43,622 bases of DNA. Source: Acidobacteriota bacterium (GTDB lineage: Bacteria > Acidobacteriota > Terriglobia > Bryobacterales > Bryobacteraceae). The DNA lies in assembly GCA_025352795.1 (NCBI GenBank), contig JANXSF010000065.1, positions 1 through 43,622 of the forward strand, written 5' to 3'. Positions 34,749 to 42,542 of this stretch are shown piece by piece. The notes beneath the pieces are model-generated. The model worked only from the letters and a program-made list of their open reading frames with translations. It was not told the origin of the DNA and ran no database searches. The position numbers were made by a program, and so were the translations under genes. The stretch's first letter is position 1. Each line of letters starts with the position of its first letter.

Positions 34749-36325
34749 TGCCCACTCCTCCTCGTATCGTCATTGTCGGTGGTGGGTTCGCAGGGGTCTA
34801 CGCCGCACGCAGTTTAGAAAAACGGCTTAAGACCTGGGAAGCGGAAATCTGCCTTATCAATCGTGAAAACTATTTCGTCTTTCAACCTTTACTGCCAGAG
34901 GTGATTTCGGGGGCCATCGGATTGGTGGAAACGGTATCGCCCATTCGACGGCTGTGTCCCCGCACCCAGCTTTACGTTCGTGATGTTGAATCTGTAGACC
35001 TGAAGGCCAAAGTTGTTCGGATGACCCCGGCCATGCGTCCCCGTGCGCTGGAACTTCCCTACGACTACCTGATCATGGCCCCCGGCACGGTCACCGATTT
35101 TTCCGGTATGCCTGGGTTAGCCGAATATGCTTTGCCCTTTCGAACGCTGGGTGATGCTCTTCGCCTGCGCAATCGGGCGCTGGAATCTTTGGAAGAAGCA
35201 GCCATTGAAAAAGATCTGTTATTTCGTAAAAGGCTGCTCAGCTTTGTCATCAGCGGTGCCGGATTCTCAGGAGTCGAAGTGGCGGCGGAACTGAATGATT
35301 TTCTGCGCAGTGCGGTGAAGGATTTCCGCTCTCTGAATCAAAAAGATATCACCGTGATGCTGGTCCATTCCCGGGACCGTATTCTGCCAGAGATGGCCCC
35401 GGAACTGGCGCAGTATGCCCAGAAGATTTTGAGTAAACGCGGTGTCACGCTGAAGTTGGGCGTGCGCGTCACATCCTGCACCGCTGATTCCGTCATCCTC
35501 AACAATGGTGAAGTGATCGACGCACGAACGGTAATTTCCACCGTGCCATCAGCACTCACACCACTTGTCCGAACCATGGAATGTAAGAAAGAAAAAGGGC
35601 GTCTTGTGGTCAACGGGCAATTAGAAATGGAGGGCTTTGCCGGTGAAGCCTGGGCCATGGGGGATTGTGCCACCATTCTTATGACCGATGGCACGGCGGC
35701 GCCGCCAACCGCCCAACACGCCACCCGTGAAGCGGAAGTAGTGGCCGCTAACGTAGCCGCATGCGTGCGTGGAAATCCAGAGCGCCGCACCTTCAACTTC
35801 GCAGGTCTGGGCAAGTTGGGTTCCTTAGGACATCATTCTGCCGTGGCCGAAGTCTTTGGCCTGAAGATTTCCGGATTTCTAGCTTGGGTGTTGTGGCGCA
35901 CCATCTATCTAATGAAGATGCCCGGTCTGGACCGCAAACTGCGCGTCGGTCTGGATTGGCTAACTGGCGCAATCTTTAAGACAGACTTGGTCCAGTTGCG
36001 CGTTCAAACGTCCAGCAACATCACCAACGAACATTACGAGGCGGGTCAAATTGTGTTTGAGCAAGGCGATGCCCCAGACCGCTTATTCATCATCCAAAAA
36101 GGCGAAGTGGAAGTGCTGCGGGATGGCCAACGCGTTGCCACCATCGGGGCCAGCGAATCGTTTGGAGAGATGGGGCTGCTCACCAATTCACCGCGCAATG
36201 CCACCATCCGCACCACCCAACCGACGGACTTGGTTGCCATCACCAAAGGGGATGTTTCCCAACTTCTAAATAATTTTCCAGAGCTGCGCGCCGGGCTTCA
36301 AAACATTGCCCAGAAGCGTGCATAA
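34748..36325 (+). CDS. NDH-2-type NADH:quinone oxidoreductase with C-terminal cyclic-nucleotide-binding domain
   Basis: The ATG at 34748 gives MPTPPRIVIVGGGFAGVYAA, an FAD-binding Rossmann start; a longer frame from 34679 lies inside the kinase gene. The 525-aa product has a second dinucleotide site (FVISGAGFSGVEVAAEL) and an FAD-contacting WAMGDCA segment, as in type II NADH dehydrogenases. These oxidise NADH and reduce membrane quinone without pumping protons. The helical C-terminus (FLAWVLWRTIYLMKMPG) can attach it to the membrane. Residues from about 420 form a CNB domain with an intact cassette (FGEMGLLTNSPRNATI), including the Glu and Arg that contact cyclic nucleotides. A direct nucleotide-controlled NDH-2 is plausible. 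It is the last gene of the operon. Confidence 0.92.
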   Translation: MPTPPRIVIVGGGFAGVYAARSLEKRLKTWEAEICLINRENYFVFQPLLPEVISGAIGLVETVSPIRRLCPRTQLYVRDVESVDLKAKVVRMTPAMRPRALELPYDYLIMAPGTVTDFSGMPGLAEYALPFRTLGDALRLRNRALESLEEAAIEKDLLFRKRLLSFVISGAGFSGVEVAAELNDFLRSAVKDFRSLNQKDITVMLVHSRDRILPEMAPELAQYAQKILSKRGVTLKLGVRVTSCTADSVILNNGEVIDARTVISTVPSALTPLVRTMECKKEKGRLVVNGQLEMEGFAGEAWAMGDCATILMTDGTAAPPTAQHATREAEVVAANVAACVRGNPERRTFNFAGLGKLGSLGHHSAVAEVFGLKISGFLAWVLWRTIYLMKMPGLDRKLRVGLDWLTGAIFKTDLVQLRVQTSSNITNEHYEAGQIVFEQGDAPDRLFIIQKGEVEVLRDGQRVATIGASESFGEMGLLTNSPRNATIRTTQPTDLVAITKGDVSQLLNNFPELRAGLQNIAQKRA

Positions 36326-36350
36326 ACAAAATCCGAAAACGTTAACTGGA

Positions 36351-36379
36351 TTGACATCGAACGACAACACCGTTAGGAT
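36351..36379 (+). promoter_or_regulatory. Strong sigma70-like promoter for the TonB-dependent receptor
   Basis: A perfect TTGACA (36351-36356) is followed after exactly 17 nt by TAGGAT (36374-36379). Transcription would begin near 36386, giving a leader of about 25 nt. It separates the receptor from the upstream eight-gene operon, which has no visible terminator. Confidence 0.75.
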
Positions 36380-36400
36380 TACTTCATTAAGTAAAATTTC

Positions 36401-36406
36401 AGGAGG
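36401..36406 (+). promoter_or_regulatory. Ribosome-binding site that decides a TTG start
   Basis: A perfect AGGAGG stands five nt before the TTG at 36412. No in-frame ATG or GTG near the site would keep the signal peptide, so the receptor very likely starts at TTG. Confidence 0.85.
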
Positions 36407-36411
36407 CTTCT

Positions 36412-39400
36412 TTGCAACGTACCCTACTATCCGCAACTTTGCTGTTTCTCACAGCTTTTTCCACCTTTGCTCAAACTACATCCACCACCATTCTGGGATC
36501 AGTAACCGACTCATCTGGAGCCACGGTCCTTGGTGCCAAAGTAGTCGCCACGAACATCAACACAGGCATCCGCCGTCAGGACACCACTACGGCTACTGGC
36601 GATTACGGCTTTCCCTTGCTCGACGTCGGTATGTACAGTGTCACGGTTGAAATGAAAGGTTTTAAGACTGAGACACAGAAAGGCATTGAACTTCAGATCA
36701 ACCAAAAGGCGCGCGTCGATTTCCGCCTGGAAATTGGTGCTCAAACGGATATAGTTACCATCACCGCTGAAGTGGCGCAATTGAAGACCGACGAAGCGTC
36801 GCTTGGTTCGGTGGTGGAACAGCGCCGCGTGGTGGAACTTCCCCTAAACGGTCGTAACTTAGCAGGGCTCGCTGTTATGCAGCCCGGTGTTCAGTTCGGC
36901 GGTCGCATGGGCTTTGACGGATTGACTGGTGGTGGCGGCGGTGTACCAATTGCTGGGCAGGCTATTTCGATTTCCGCCAACGGCCAACGCGATACCAACA
37001 TGCACGGAACTCTTGATGGTGTTGTGGCCACTGAGCCCCGTGTCAACACCATTCCCTTTTCGCCGTCAACGGAAGCAATTGAAGAATTTAAGGTTCTCTC
37101 CGGATCATATTCAGCGGAGTATGGCACCAACTCCGGCGCACAGGTGATGATCATCACCAAGACTGGTTCGAATGCAATGCATGGTTCCCTGTTTGAGTTT
37201 CTGCGCAATGACCGGTTCGATGCGGAAGCTTATTTTCAAAACTATTTCAACGCGCCGACCGCAACCCGTCGGCCTAAGGATAAGTTGCGCCAGAATCAAT
37301 ACGGTGGAGTGTGGACCGGACCGGTGCTAATTCCCAAACTCTACAATGGGAAAGACAAGACTTTCTTCATGGTCAACTACGAACATCGTGCCCGACGCCA
37401 ACCTGGTTTGGTTGGCACAGCGAATGTTCCCACCGAAGCAATGAAGAATGGCGACCTCAGCGCGTTCCTCAATCGTCCCAATGCGGCGCAGAACGTGGCG
37501 GTCACCGATCCGCTGACGGGCACTCCTTTCCCTGGCAATATCATTCCTGCCAGCCGGGTTAGCCCTACCGCCAAAGCATTGTTCGCCTACTTTCCAACGG
37601 CGCAAGTTGCCAAGGCTGACCCCATCAGTGGATCCAACTACTTTGGCGAAGGCGGCGTGAAGCAGGATGAGGATCAGGTATTTGTTCGTGGAGATCATAA
37701 CTTTTCAGCTAAAGACAAAATCTTTGGCCGCTATGCTTTCCAGGACATTACTTACTTCACCACTCCTGGTGACAATCCGATATTCCAATACTTCGTTGCT
37801 GGCCGCAATCAGAACGTTGCAACACAGTGGCTGCACATTTTCTCTCCCACTTTGATTAACGAACTTCGTTACGGCTACAACCGTTCCGTAGACAACACAT
37901 TGAACCCGCGTTCCAATACAAGCTTCGATTTGGACACCATCGGATTGACAGGCTTCCGGCTTCTAACCGACGCCAACCGCAAGTTCACAACAAGGGAAGC
38001 GGGTCTGCCTTCGTTCAACATCAACGGGTTTGCCGGAATTGGTGATCGCGATGGTGGCAACGGCTTCGACTTCAACAACGTTCATCAGGTGAACGACAAC
38101 GTGACTTACAATCGTGGTAGCCACAACATGAAGTTCGGCATGGACTACCGATGGGTGAGCCTGTTCCGTGGTGCCGCCAACACAGCTCGTGGTGACTTGA
38201 GCTTCTCCGATAACATCGCTCGCAGTGGTTTGGCTGCATTCCTATTAGGCTATCCATCCTCGGCGAATTCGCCAGAAGGGTTGCCACTGACCGAATCGCA
38301 GCAAAACCGCATCGCATTTTATGCCCAAGACGATTGGAAAGTGAATCGCAAGCTTACCATCAATATCGGCCTTCGCCATGAATATAACTCCATGGCGAAA
38401 GACGTTCGTGGTCTGTGGCGTACCTTGAGTTTCACAGATAAAGTAAATGGCTTTCCCACACTGCTGCCAACAATTCGCAACCAGTACAATTTCTACGATC
38501 CGCAGAAGACCCTGTTCATGCCGCGTCTTGGGATCGCCTATCGTGCATCTGAAAAGACGGTTATCCGCACTGGCTTTGGCATCTATTACAACGTCCACCA
38601 GTTAAATAACTACACTATCTTGAACTTGAATCCTCCACTGTCTGGATCCAGCAACTTTGCCAGCGGTGCCGATGCCACAGGCAAATTGCTTGCGGCGGCA
38701 CCGTTGACATTCGCCGCTCCGTTCGGTGTTGTGAATACAACCAGCGCGATCAATGCCAATACGTTGGATCACACCAATCTGCAACCATACATTACCCAAT
38801 GGAGCTTCGATATTCAGCGGCAGCTTCCTGGGCGGCAGGTATTGACGGTTGGCTATGTGGGCAGCAAAGGAACCAACATTGATAGCACATGGGAATACAA
38901 TAACCCTGATCCGGCATTTGACACACCTACCTCAACGGTCCAGCTCCGTCGGCCAATTCAATTTGTAGTGGATGGTCCTGGTGGGCCTCTTCGTCCGCTT
39001 ACCCGCGTGCGTTTCCTCACCAATGGTTCCAACTCCTGGTACCACGGCCTTCAGACGAATTACGAAAAGCGCATGTCACATGGATTGCAGTTTGGGCTTG
39101 CGTATACGTTCAGCCAATCGCTTGGTGAAGGCTATGGCCGCAACGAAGCGTTCGGAGGGACCAGCAACACATGGCAGAATCCTCGCGCACGTGGTCCTGA
39201 GAAAGGCCGGTATCCTTTTGATGTCCGCCACAATGCTGTTGCCAACTTCTTATATGAAGTTCCCACTTTTGCTGGAATGAAGAGTGGCGCTGGCAAGTAT
39301 ATCTTTGGCGGATGGCAGGTGAACGGTATTGTCACGCTTCGCACCGGTTTTCCCTTCTCAGTCACGCAAGGCAATACGTTGAATACCGCGAACTCGCCAG

Positions 39401-39834
39401 CCCGACCAGACCGCGTGGCCAGTGGTTTGATCAGTAATGGGACAGTGGAACGCTTCTTTGATCCTTCGGCTTTCAGAGTTGTTTCCTGTCAGGACACTCG
39501 TTTTCCTGATCGTTGTCACTACGGCAACTCCGGGGTTGCGGTGCTGGATGGTCCTGGCATGAAGAACGTGGATATTTCATTCCTCAAGAATTTCCGTTTT
39601 AGGGAGTCGATGAACTTGCAGTTCCGTGCGGAAATGTTTAACATTGCCAACCACGCAAATTTCAACATACCCAATCGCAACTTACGAACCGGGCCAGCCT
39701 ACTTGCCTTCCGCACCAGGTGGATCTGATCCAATTCAGAACATCGGGGCCAAGGATAGCGGCGCTCCAGGCCAAATCACTTCGCTGGTTCAACCCATGCG
39801 CATTGTTCAGTTCGGTCTGCGCTTCGTGTTCTAA
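36412..39834 (+). CDS. Oar-like TonB-dependent receptor with CarboxypepD_reg-like domain
   Basis: The 1140-aa outer-membrane receptor has a signal peptide (about 1-20, ending STFAQ). A carboxypeptidase-regulatory-like domain (about 25-115) follows: GSVTDSSGATVLGAKVVAT, then GDYGFPLLDVGMYSVTVEMKGF. The plug-domain hallmark VELPLNGRNLAGLAVMQPGV comes next, and the remainder is beta-barrel ending in IVQFGLRFVF with a terminal Phe. Receptors of this type are highly multiplied in Acidobacteria and import or process large substrates such as carbohydrates; the ligand here is unknown. The start is TTG. The gene has its own promoter and a terminator-like hairpin beyond its stop, so it is probably expressed independently. 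Confidence 0.95.
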   Translation: MQRTLLSATLLFLTAFSTFAQTTSTTILGSVTDSSGATVLGAKVVATNINTGIRRQDTTTATGDYGFPLLDVGMYSVTVEMKGFKTETQKGIELQINQKARVDFRLEIGAQTDIVTITAEVAQLKTDEASLGSVVEQRRVVELPLNGRNLAGLAVMQPGVQFGGRMGFDGLTGGGGGVPIAGQAISISANGQRDTNMHGTLDGVVATEPRVNTIPFSPSTEAIEEFKVLSGSYSAEYGTNSGAQVMIITKTGSNAMHGSLFEFLRNDRFDAEAYFQNYFNAPTATRRPKDKLRQNQYGGVWTGPVLIPKLYNGKDKTFFMVNYEHRARRQPGLVGTANVPTEAMKNGDLSAFLNRPNAAQNVAVTDPLTGTPFPGNIIPASRVSPTAKALFAYFPTAQVAKADPISGSNYFGEGGVKQDEDQVFVRGDHNFSAKDKIFGRYAFQDITYFTTPGDNPIFQYFVAGRNQNVATQWLHIFSPTLINELRYGYNRSVDNTLNPRSNTSFDLDTIGLTGFRLLTDANRKFTTREAGLPSFNINGFAGIGDRDGGNGFDFNNVHQVNDNVTYNRGSHNMKFGMDYRWVSLFRGAANTARGDLSFSDNIARSGLAAFLLGYPSSANSPEGLPLTESQQNRIAFYAQDDWKVNRKLTINIGLRHEYNSMAKDVRGLWRTLSFTDKVNGFPTLLPTIRNQYNFYDPQKTLFMPRLGIAYRASEKTVIRTGFGIYYNVHQLNNYTILNLNPPLSGSSNFASGADATGKLLAAAPLTFAAPFGVVNTTSAINANTLDHTNLQPYITQWSFDIQRQLPGRQVLTVGYVGSKGTNIDSTWEYNNPDPAFDTPTSTVQLRRPIQFVVDGPGGPLRPLTRVRFLTNGSNSWYHGLQTNYEKRMSHGLQFGLAYTFSQSLGEGYGRNEAFGGTSNTWQNPRARGPEKGRYPFDVRHNAVANFLYEVPTFAGMKSGAGKYIFGGWQVNGIVTLRTGFPFSVTQGNTLNTANSPARPDRVASGLISNGTVERFFDPSAFRVVSCQDTRFPDRCHYGNSGVAVLDGPGMKNVDISFLKNFRFRESMNLQFRAEMFNIANHANFNIPNRNLRTGPAYLPSAPGGSDPIQNIGAKDSGAPGQITSLVQPMRIVQFGLRFVF

Positions 39835-39840
39835 AAAAAC

Positions 39841-41118
39841 ATGGCAATAAACCAAAGGAGGGCTGCTTCGGCGGCCCTCTTGCTTTTTACATTTACCGCG
39901 TCCGCCCAACAGTACGACTTGCTGCTGAAGGGTGGTCGCGTCATTGATCCCAAGAACAACCTGGACGCCCTGCGCGACGTTGCCATTCGCAATGGACGAA
40001 TCGCCGCCGTGGAACCAGTCATCAATAGCGCTGAAGCAAAGCGCGTAGTCGATGTCAAAGGTTTAATTGTCACTCCCGGCCTGGTGGACATTCACGCCCA
40101 CATGTTTCATACAACCGGCCAAGCCGATGCCTGGGCTGGCGATAACAGCATTGCGCCCGATTCCTTCGGCCCCAAATCCTGCACCACAACCATGGTAGAT
40201 GCCGGCAGTTCCGGCTGGCGTAACTTTGAAACATTCCGCTTTACCGTAATTGATCGGGCCAAGACTCGTGTGCTGGCTATGATCAACATTGCTGGATTAG
40301 GGATGATGACCGACGCTGCCGAACAGATGGATTTCAACCCTGAGGAAGTGGCTCGCTTGGCCCTAAAGCATAAGGATATTGTGGTGGGAGTGAAGTCAGC
40401 GCACTACCAAAAGCCCGATTGGCTCAGCGTCGATTCCGCCCTTGAAGCAGGGAAGAAGGCCAACATCCCCATCATGGTGGACTTCGGTTTTTTCCTGCCA
40501 GAGCGCCCGTATACAGAGCTTGTCGGTAAGCGCCTGCGTCCCGGCGACATCAGCACACATTGCTTTCGCGGCCCGGTCCCAATCGTAGACGCCCAAGGCA
40601 AACTTTACGATTATCTGCGACAAGCACGAGCTCGTGGAGTGAAGTTCGACGTCGGCCACGGCGGTGGCAGTTTTGTATTTCGCAACGCTGTACCAGCAGT
40701 GGAACAAGGCTTCTACCCCGATTCCATCTCCACCGATTTACATACAGGCAGCATGAACGCCGGCATGATTGATATGGTCAACACCATGTCAAAGTTCCTG
40801 GCCATGGGCATGCCTTTACCAGAAATCATCAAGGCATCCACATGGAATGCAGCAAATGAAATTAAGCGCCCGGAGCAAGGCCACTTAAGCATAGGTGCTC
40901 CGGCGGATATTGCTGTGTTGCGCATTGATCAAGGGACCTTTGGATATCTTGACGGATTCCGGGGTCGTCTAACCGCAACCAAGCGCATAGGCTGCCAGAT
41001 GACGATACAAGCGGGCACCACAACCTGGGATTGGGACGGCCTCGGCGGCGTGGACTACAAAAAGCAAGGCCCCAATTCCGGCAATCGACCCGTGGATCAC
41101 GTCATTCTTCCCAAGTAA
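39841..41118 (+). CDS. Secreted amidohydrolase/deacetylase-family metallohydrolase
   Basis: The 425-aa protein has a metal-dependent hydrolase fold. The HxH motif is in PGLVDIHAHMF. A candidate bridging lysine is in VGVKSAHY, a metal His in STHCFRG and a catalytic-type Asp in STDLHTG. It resembles the amidohydrolase/deacetylase subgroup annotated for dihydroorotase-like or N-acyl amino-acid substrates; the substrate is not clear. The N-terminus MAINQRRAASAALLLFTFTASAQQ reads as a signal peptide. The ATG at 39841 lacks a ribosome-binding site. A perfect AAAGGAGG lies downstream at 39854-39861, and an in-frame TTG at 39880 is an alternative start. The terminator-like hairpin sits between them. 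Confidence 0.88.
   Translation: MAINQRRAASAALLLFTFTASAQQYDLLLKGGRVIDPKNNLDALRDVAIRNGRIAAVEPVINSAEAKRVVDVKGLIVTPGLVDIHAHMFHTTGQADAWAGDNSIAPDSFGPKSCTTTMVDAGSSGWRNFETFRFTVIDRAKTRVLAMINIAGLGMMTDAAEQMDFNPEEVARLALKHKDIVVGVKSAHYQKPDWLSVDSALEAGKKANIPIMVDFGFFLPERPYTELVGKRLRPGDISTHCFRGPVPIVDAQGKLYDYLRQARARGVKFDVGHGGGSFVFRNAVPAVEQGFYPDSISTDLHTGSMNAGMIDMVNTMSKFLAMGMPLPEIIKASTWNAANEIKRPEQGHLSIGAPADIAVLRIDQGTFGYLDGFRGRLTATKRIGCQMTIQAGTTTWDWDGLGGVDYKKQGPNSGNRPVDHVILPK
39857..39888 (+). terminator. Rho-independent terminator-like hairpin overlapping the next gene's start
   Basis: The arms GGAGGGCTGC (39858-39867) and GCGGCCCTCT (39871-39880) pair across a TTCG-type loop, with one G-U pair. TGCTTTTTAC follows. 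The hairpin lies about 23 nt after the receptor stop and inside the presumed signal-peptide codons of the amidohydrolase gene. Confidence 0.6.
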
Positions 41119-41211
41119 ACATTGCGATGTATTCAGTTTTGTCGCCTGCTTGGGAAGGTTACCCTCCGCGAACTTTGCTTTTTGAGGTCTTTAGCGTCGT
41201 AGGGTCGATCC

Positions 41212-41235
41212 AAGATCAGGTTGACCCAGTTTTTC
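41212..41235 (+). repeat. 24-nt repeat, left end (direct orientation)
   Basis: The first 20 nt are AAGATCAGGTTGACCCAGTT, followed by TTTC. It is the inverted partner, with one mismatch, of the repeat at 42232-42255. The two enclose the toxin-antitoxin genes. Confidence 0.8.
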
Positions 41236-41318
41236 GACCATGGTGGCGGAGCAGGCGACCACGCATGGATGCAGTTGGCCAGTCCAAGCCGTGGGATTCG
41301 AAGCGAGTGAGGAGCCGG

Positions 41319-41732
41319 TTATTCCACGGGATAGCCCAGCGCATTGGCGTTATCACGGACACGAACGTCGCGTGTGACGATGGTCACTAGAGCGGGCGGA
41401 TCGCCTAAGGCTTCAGCGGTCGCCAGATGAATTGCGTCTAAAGTGCGGACCGGTTCGACCGGGAAGCGGCGTCCGGCATGAGCGAGGATTGCTTCTGTGA
41501 CAGTGACGATGTGAACACGCCGGGTAAACTGCTTTAGGGTGAGCAGAGCTGCCCGCTCCTGCTGAGCCGTAATCCTACCCGAAAGCCGGGCGCGAAGCAC
41601 TGCGCGGTTGGTTTCGGTTAAGGTGAGAGCCGAGGTGACACGCTGGCCCTCGGCGCGAATGGAGGCCCTAGCCGCAGTATCACCCTCTAGCAGAGCCGCC
41701 ACCAGGGCGCTTGATTCTATGTAACGCCGCAT
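41319..41732 (-). CDS. PIN-domain toxin (VapC-type)
   Basis: The start at 41732 gives MRRYIESSALVAALL, the normal VapC N-terminus, and a 137-aa protein. A longer in-frame reading could begin at GTG 41810 or TTG 41822, overlapping the antitoxin end, but would add a low-complexity Ser/Arg/Ala tail. PIN acidic residues are visible: E6 in YIESSAL (a Glu instead of the usual Asp), E in LTLTETNRA, D in RTLDAIHLA and D in VTRDVRVRD. VapC toxins are Mg2+-dependent RNases that cut tRNA or rRNA. The gene directly follows its antitoxin. Confidence 0.87.
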   Translation of the reverse strand: MRRYIESSALVAALLEGDTAARASIRAEGQRVTSALTLTETNRAVLRARLSGRITAQQERAALLTLKQFTRRVHIVTVTEAILAHAGRRFPVEPVRTLDAIHLATAEALGDPPALVTIVTRDVRVRDNANALGYPVE

Positions 41733-41796
41733 AGGGAGAGCTGTGGCTGCGGTTGCCGCGCTAGAGGGCCGACGACTTCTGGGGGAAGGAACAGAC

Positions 41797-42081
41797 TTAC
41801 TCTTCGTCACGGTCGCTGTCAATCAGGGCGGCTGCTGTTCCTGGAGGGAGACGAATCTCTGGGCAGTCCTGCAGCGGGTCGCCAGTTTCAAAAGGTGGGG
41901 TGATCACGCCAGAAGCGATGAGCTGATCGAACTGGCTGGTCCGGCGAAGGCGGTTAGCAGTCGGCCGGACAAGCTCGGCTACAGCCCTCCCGTGGGTGGT
42001 TACCACGACCCGCTCCCCGGCTTCGATTCGCCGGATGTACAGGCTGAGGTTGTCCTTCAATTCGCGTATGCCAGTTTCCAT
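41797..42081 (-). CDS. Phd/YefM-family antitoxin
   Basis: The 94-aa protein has the Phd/YefM fold: METGIRELKDNLSLYIRRIEAGERVVVTTHGRAVAELVRP, a DNA-binding N-terminal domain. It ends in an acidic tail (IDSDRDEE) that would bind and neutralise the toxin. It precedes the PIN toxin in the same direction, the usual antitoxin-first order, and probably represses its own promoter in 42082-42118. The pair lies between inverted repeats. Confidence 0.88.
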   Translation of the reverse strand: METGIRELKDNLSLYIRRIEAGERVVVTTHGRAVAELVRPTANRLRRTSQFDQLIASGVITPPFETGDPLQDCPEIRLPPGTAAALIDSDRDEE

Positions 42082-42118
42082 GGACTAATTATAGCTACAT
42101 ATAGCCACAATTGTGAAG

Positions 42119-42255
42119 CAGGCTGACCCAGTTTTTTCAATAATGGAGCCCCAGGGTTATTCCTTTGCAATGACGGTGTCGTAGAGCCCGTAATGGGCCA
42201 GTCCAGGGTGACTGTCTATTCCGGTGTAGCGGAAAAACTGGGTCAGCCTGATCTT
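42119..42255 (+). mobile_element. MITE-like element with terminal inverted repeats
   Basis: The left end CAGGCTGACCCAGTTTTTTC (42119-42138) and right end GAAAAACTGGGTCAGCCTG (42232-42250, extending as ATCTT to 42255) are inverted repeats differing by one T. The ~90-nt interior has no coding frame. The right end is also the partner of the repeat at 41212-41235. No transposase for these ends is present in the window, and no clear target duplication was found. Confidence 0.7.
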
Positions 42256-42268
42256 AAACCTTTTCAGC

Positions 42269-42541
42269 CTACCAATACTGAGGCAGGGCGCTCTGTCCCC
42301 ATTTCGATCTTCCCACCTCCTTCTTTGGACGACCCGGCTTCCTCCATTGGCGTCCAAATCTTTCTTCAATTTCCACCATGAAACCCTCGGAACCTAACGG
42401 CGATCCAGCGTAGGTTGAGCGTCTTAAACGCTGCACATCCCGAACATCTTCCATCATTTCCAAATGGAGTTTCCATTCTTCACCCCCACCAAGGTTACGC
42501 CAATAAGTCCAATCTAATAAAGGAATTCGATCTGCAATCAA
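42269..42541 (-). pseudogene. C-terminal remnant of a RAYT (REP-associated tyrosine) transposase
   Basis: The 90-aa frame matches the C-terminus of Y1/TnpA-REP-type transposases: IPLLDWTYWRNLGGGEEW, then VQRLRRSTYAGSPLGSEGF, then IEERFGRQWRKPGRPKK. The catalytic HUH motif and tyrosine, which belong to the missing N-terminal ~200 residues, are not present. The frame is cut at about 42543, where an RHS fragment begins on the other strand. It is therefore inactive. Relatives of this enzyme may have mobilised the REP-like repeats found in this window. Confidence 0.8.
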
Positions 42542-42542
42542 C

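Noticed and set aside
42157-42369. Minus-strand 70-aa frame
   Set aside because: It runs through the MITE-like element and overlaps the RAYT remnant in another frame; no domain is visible.
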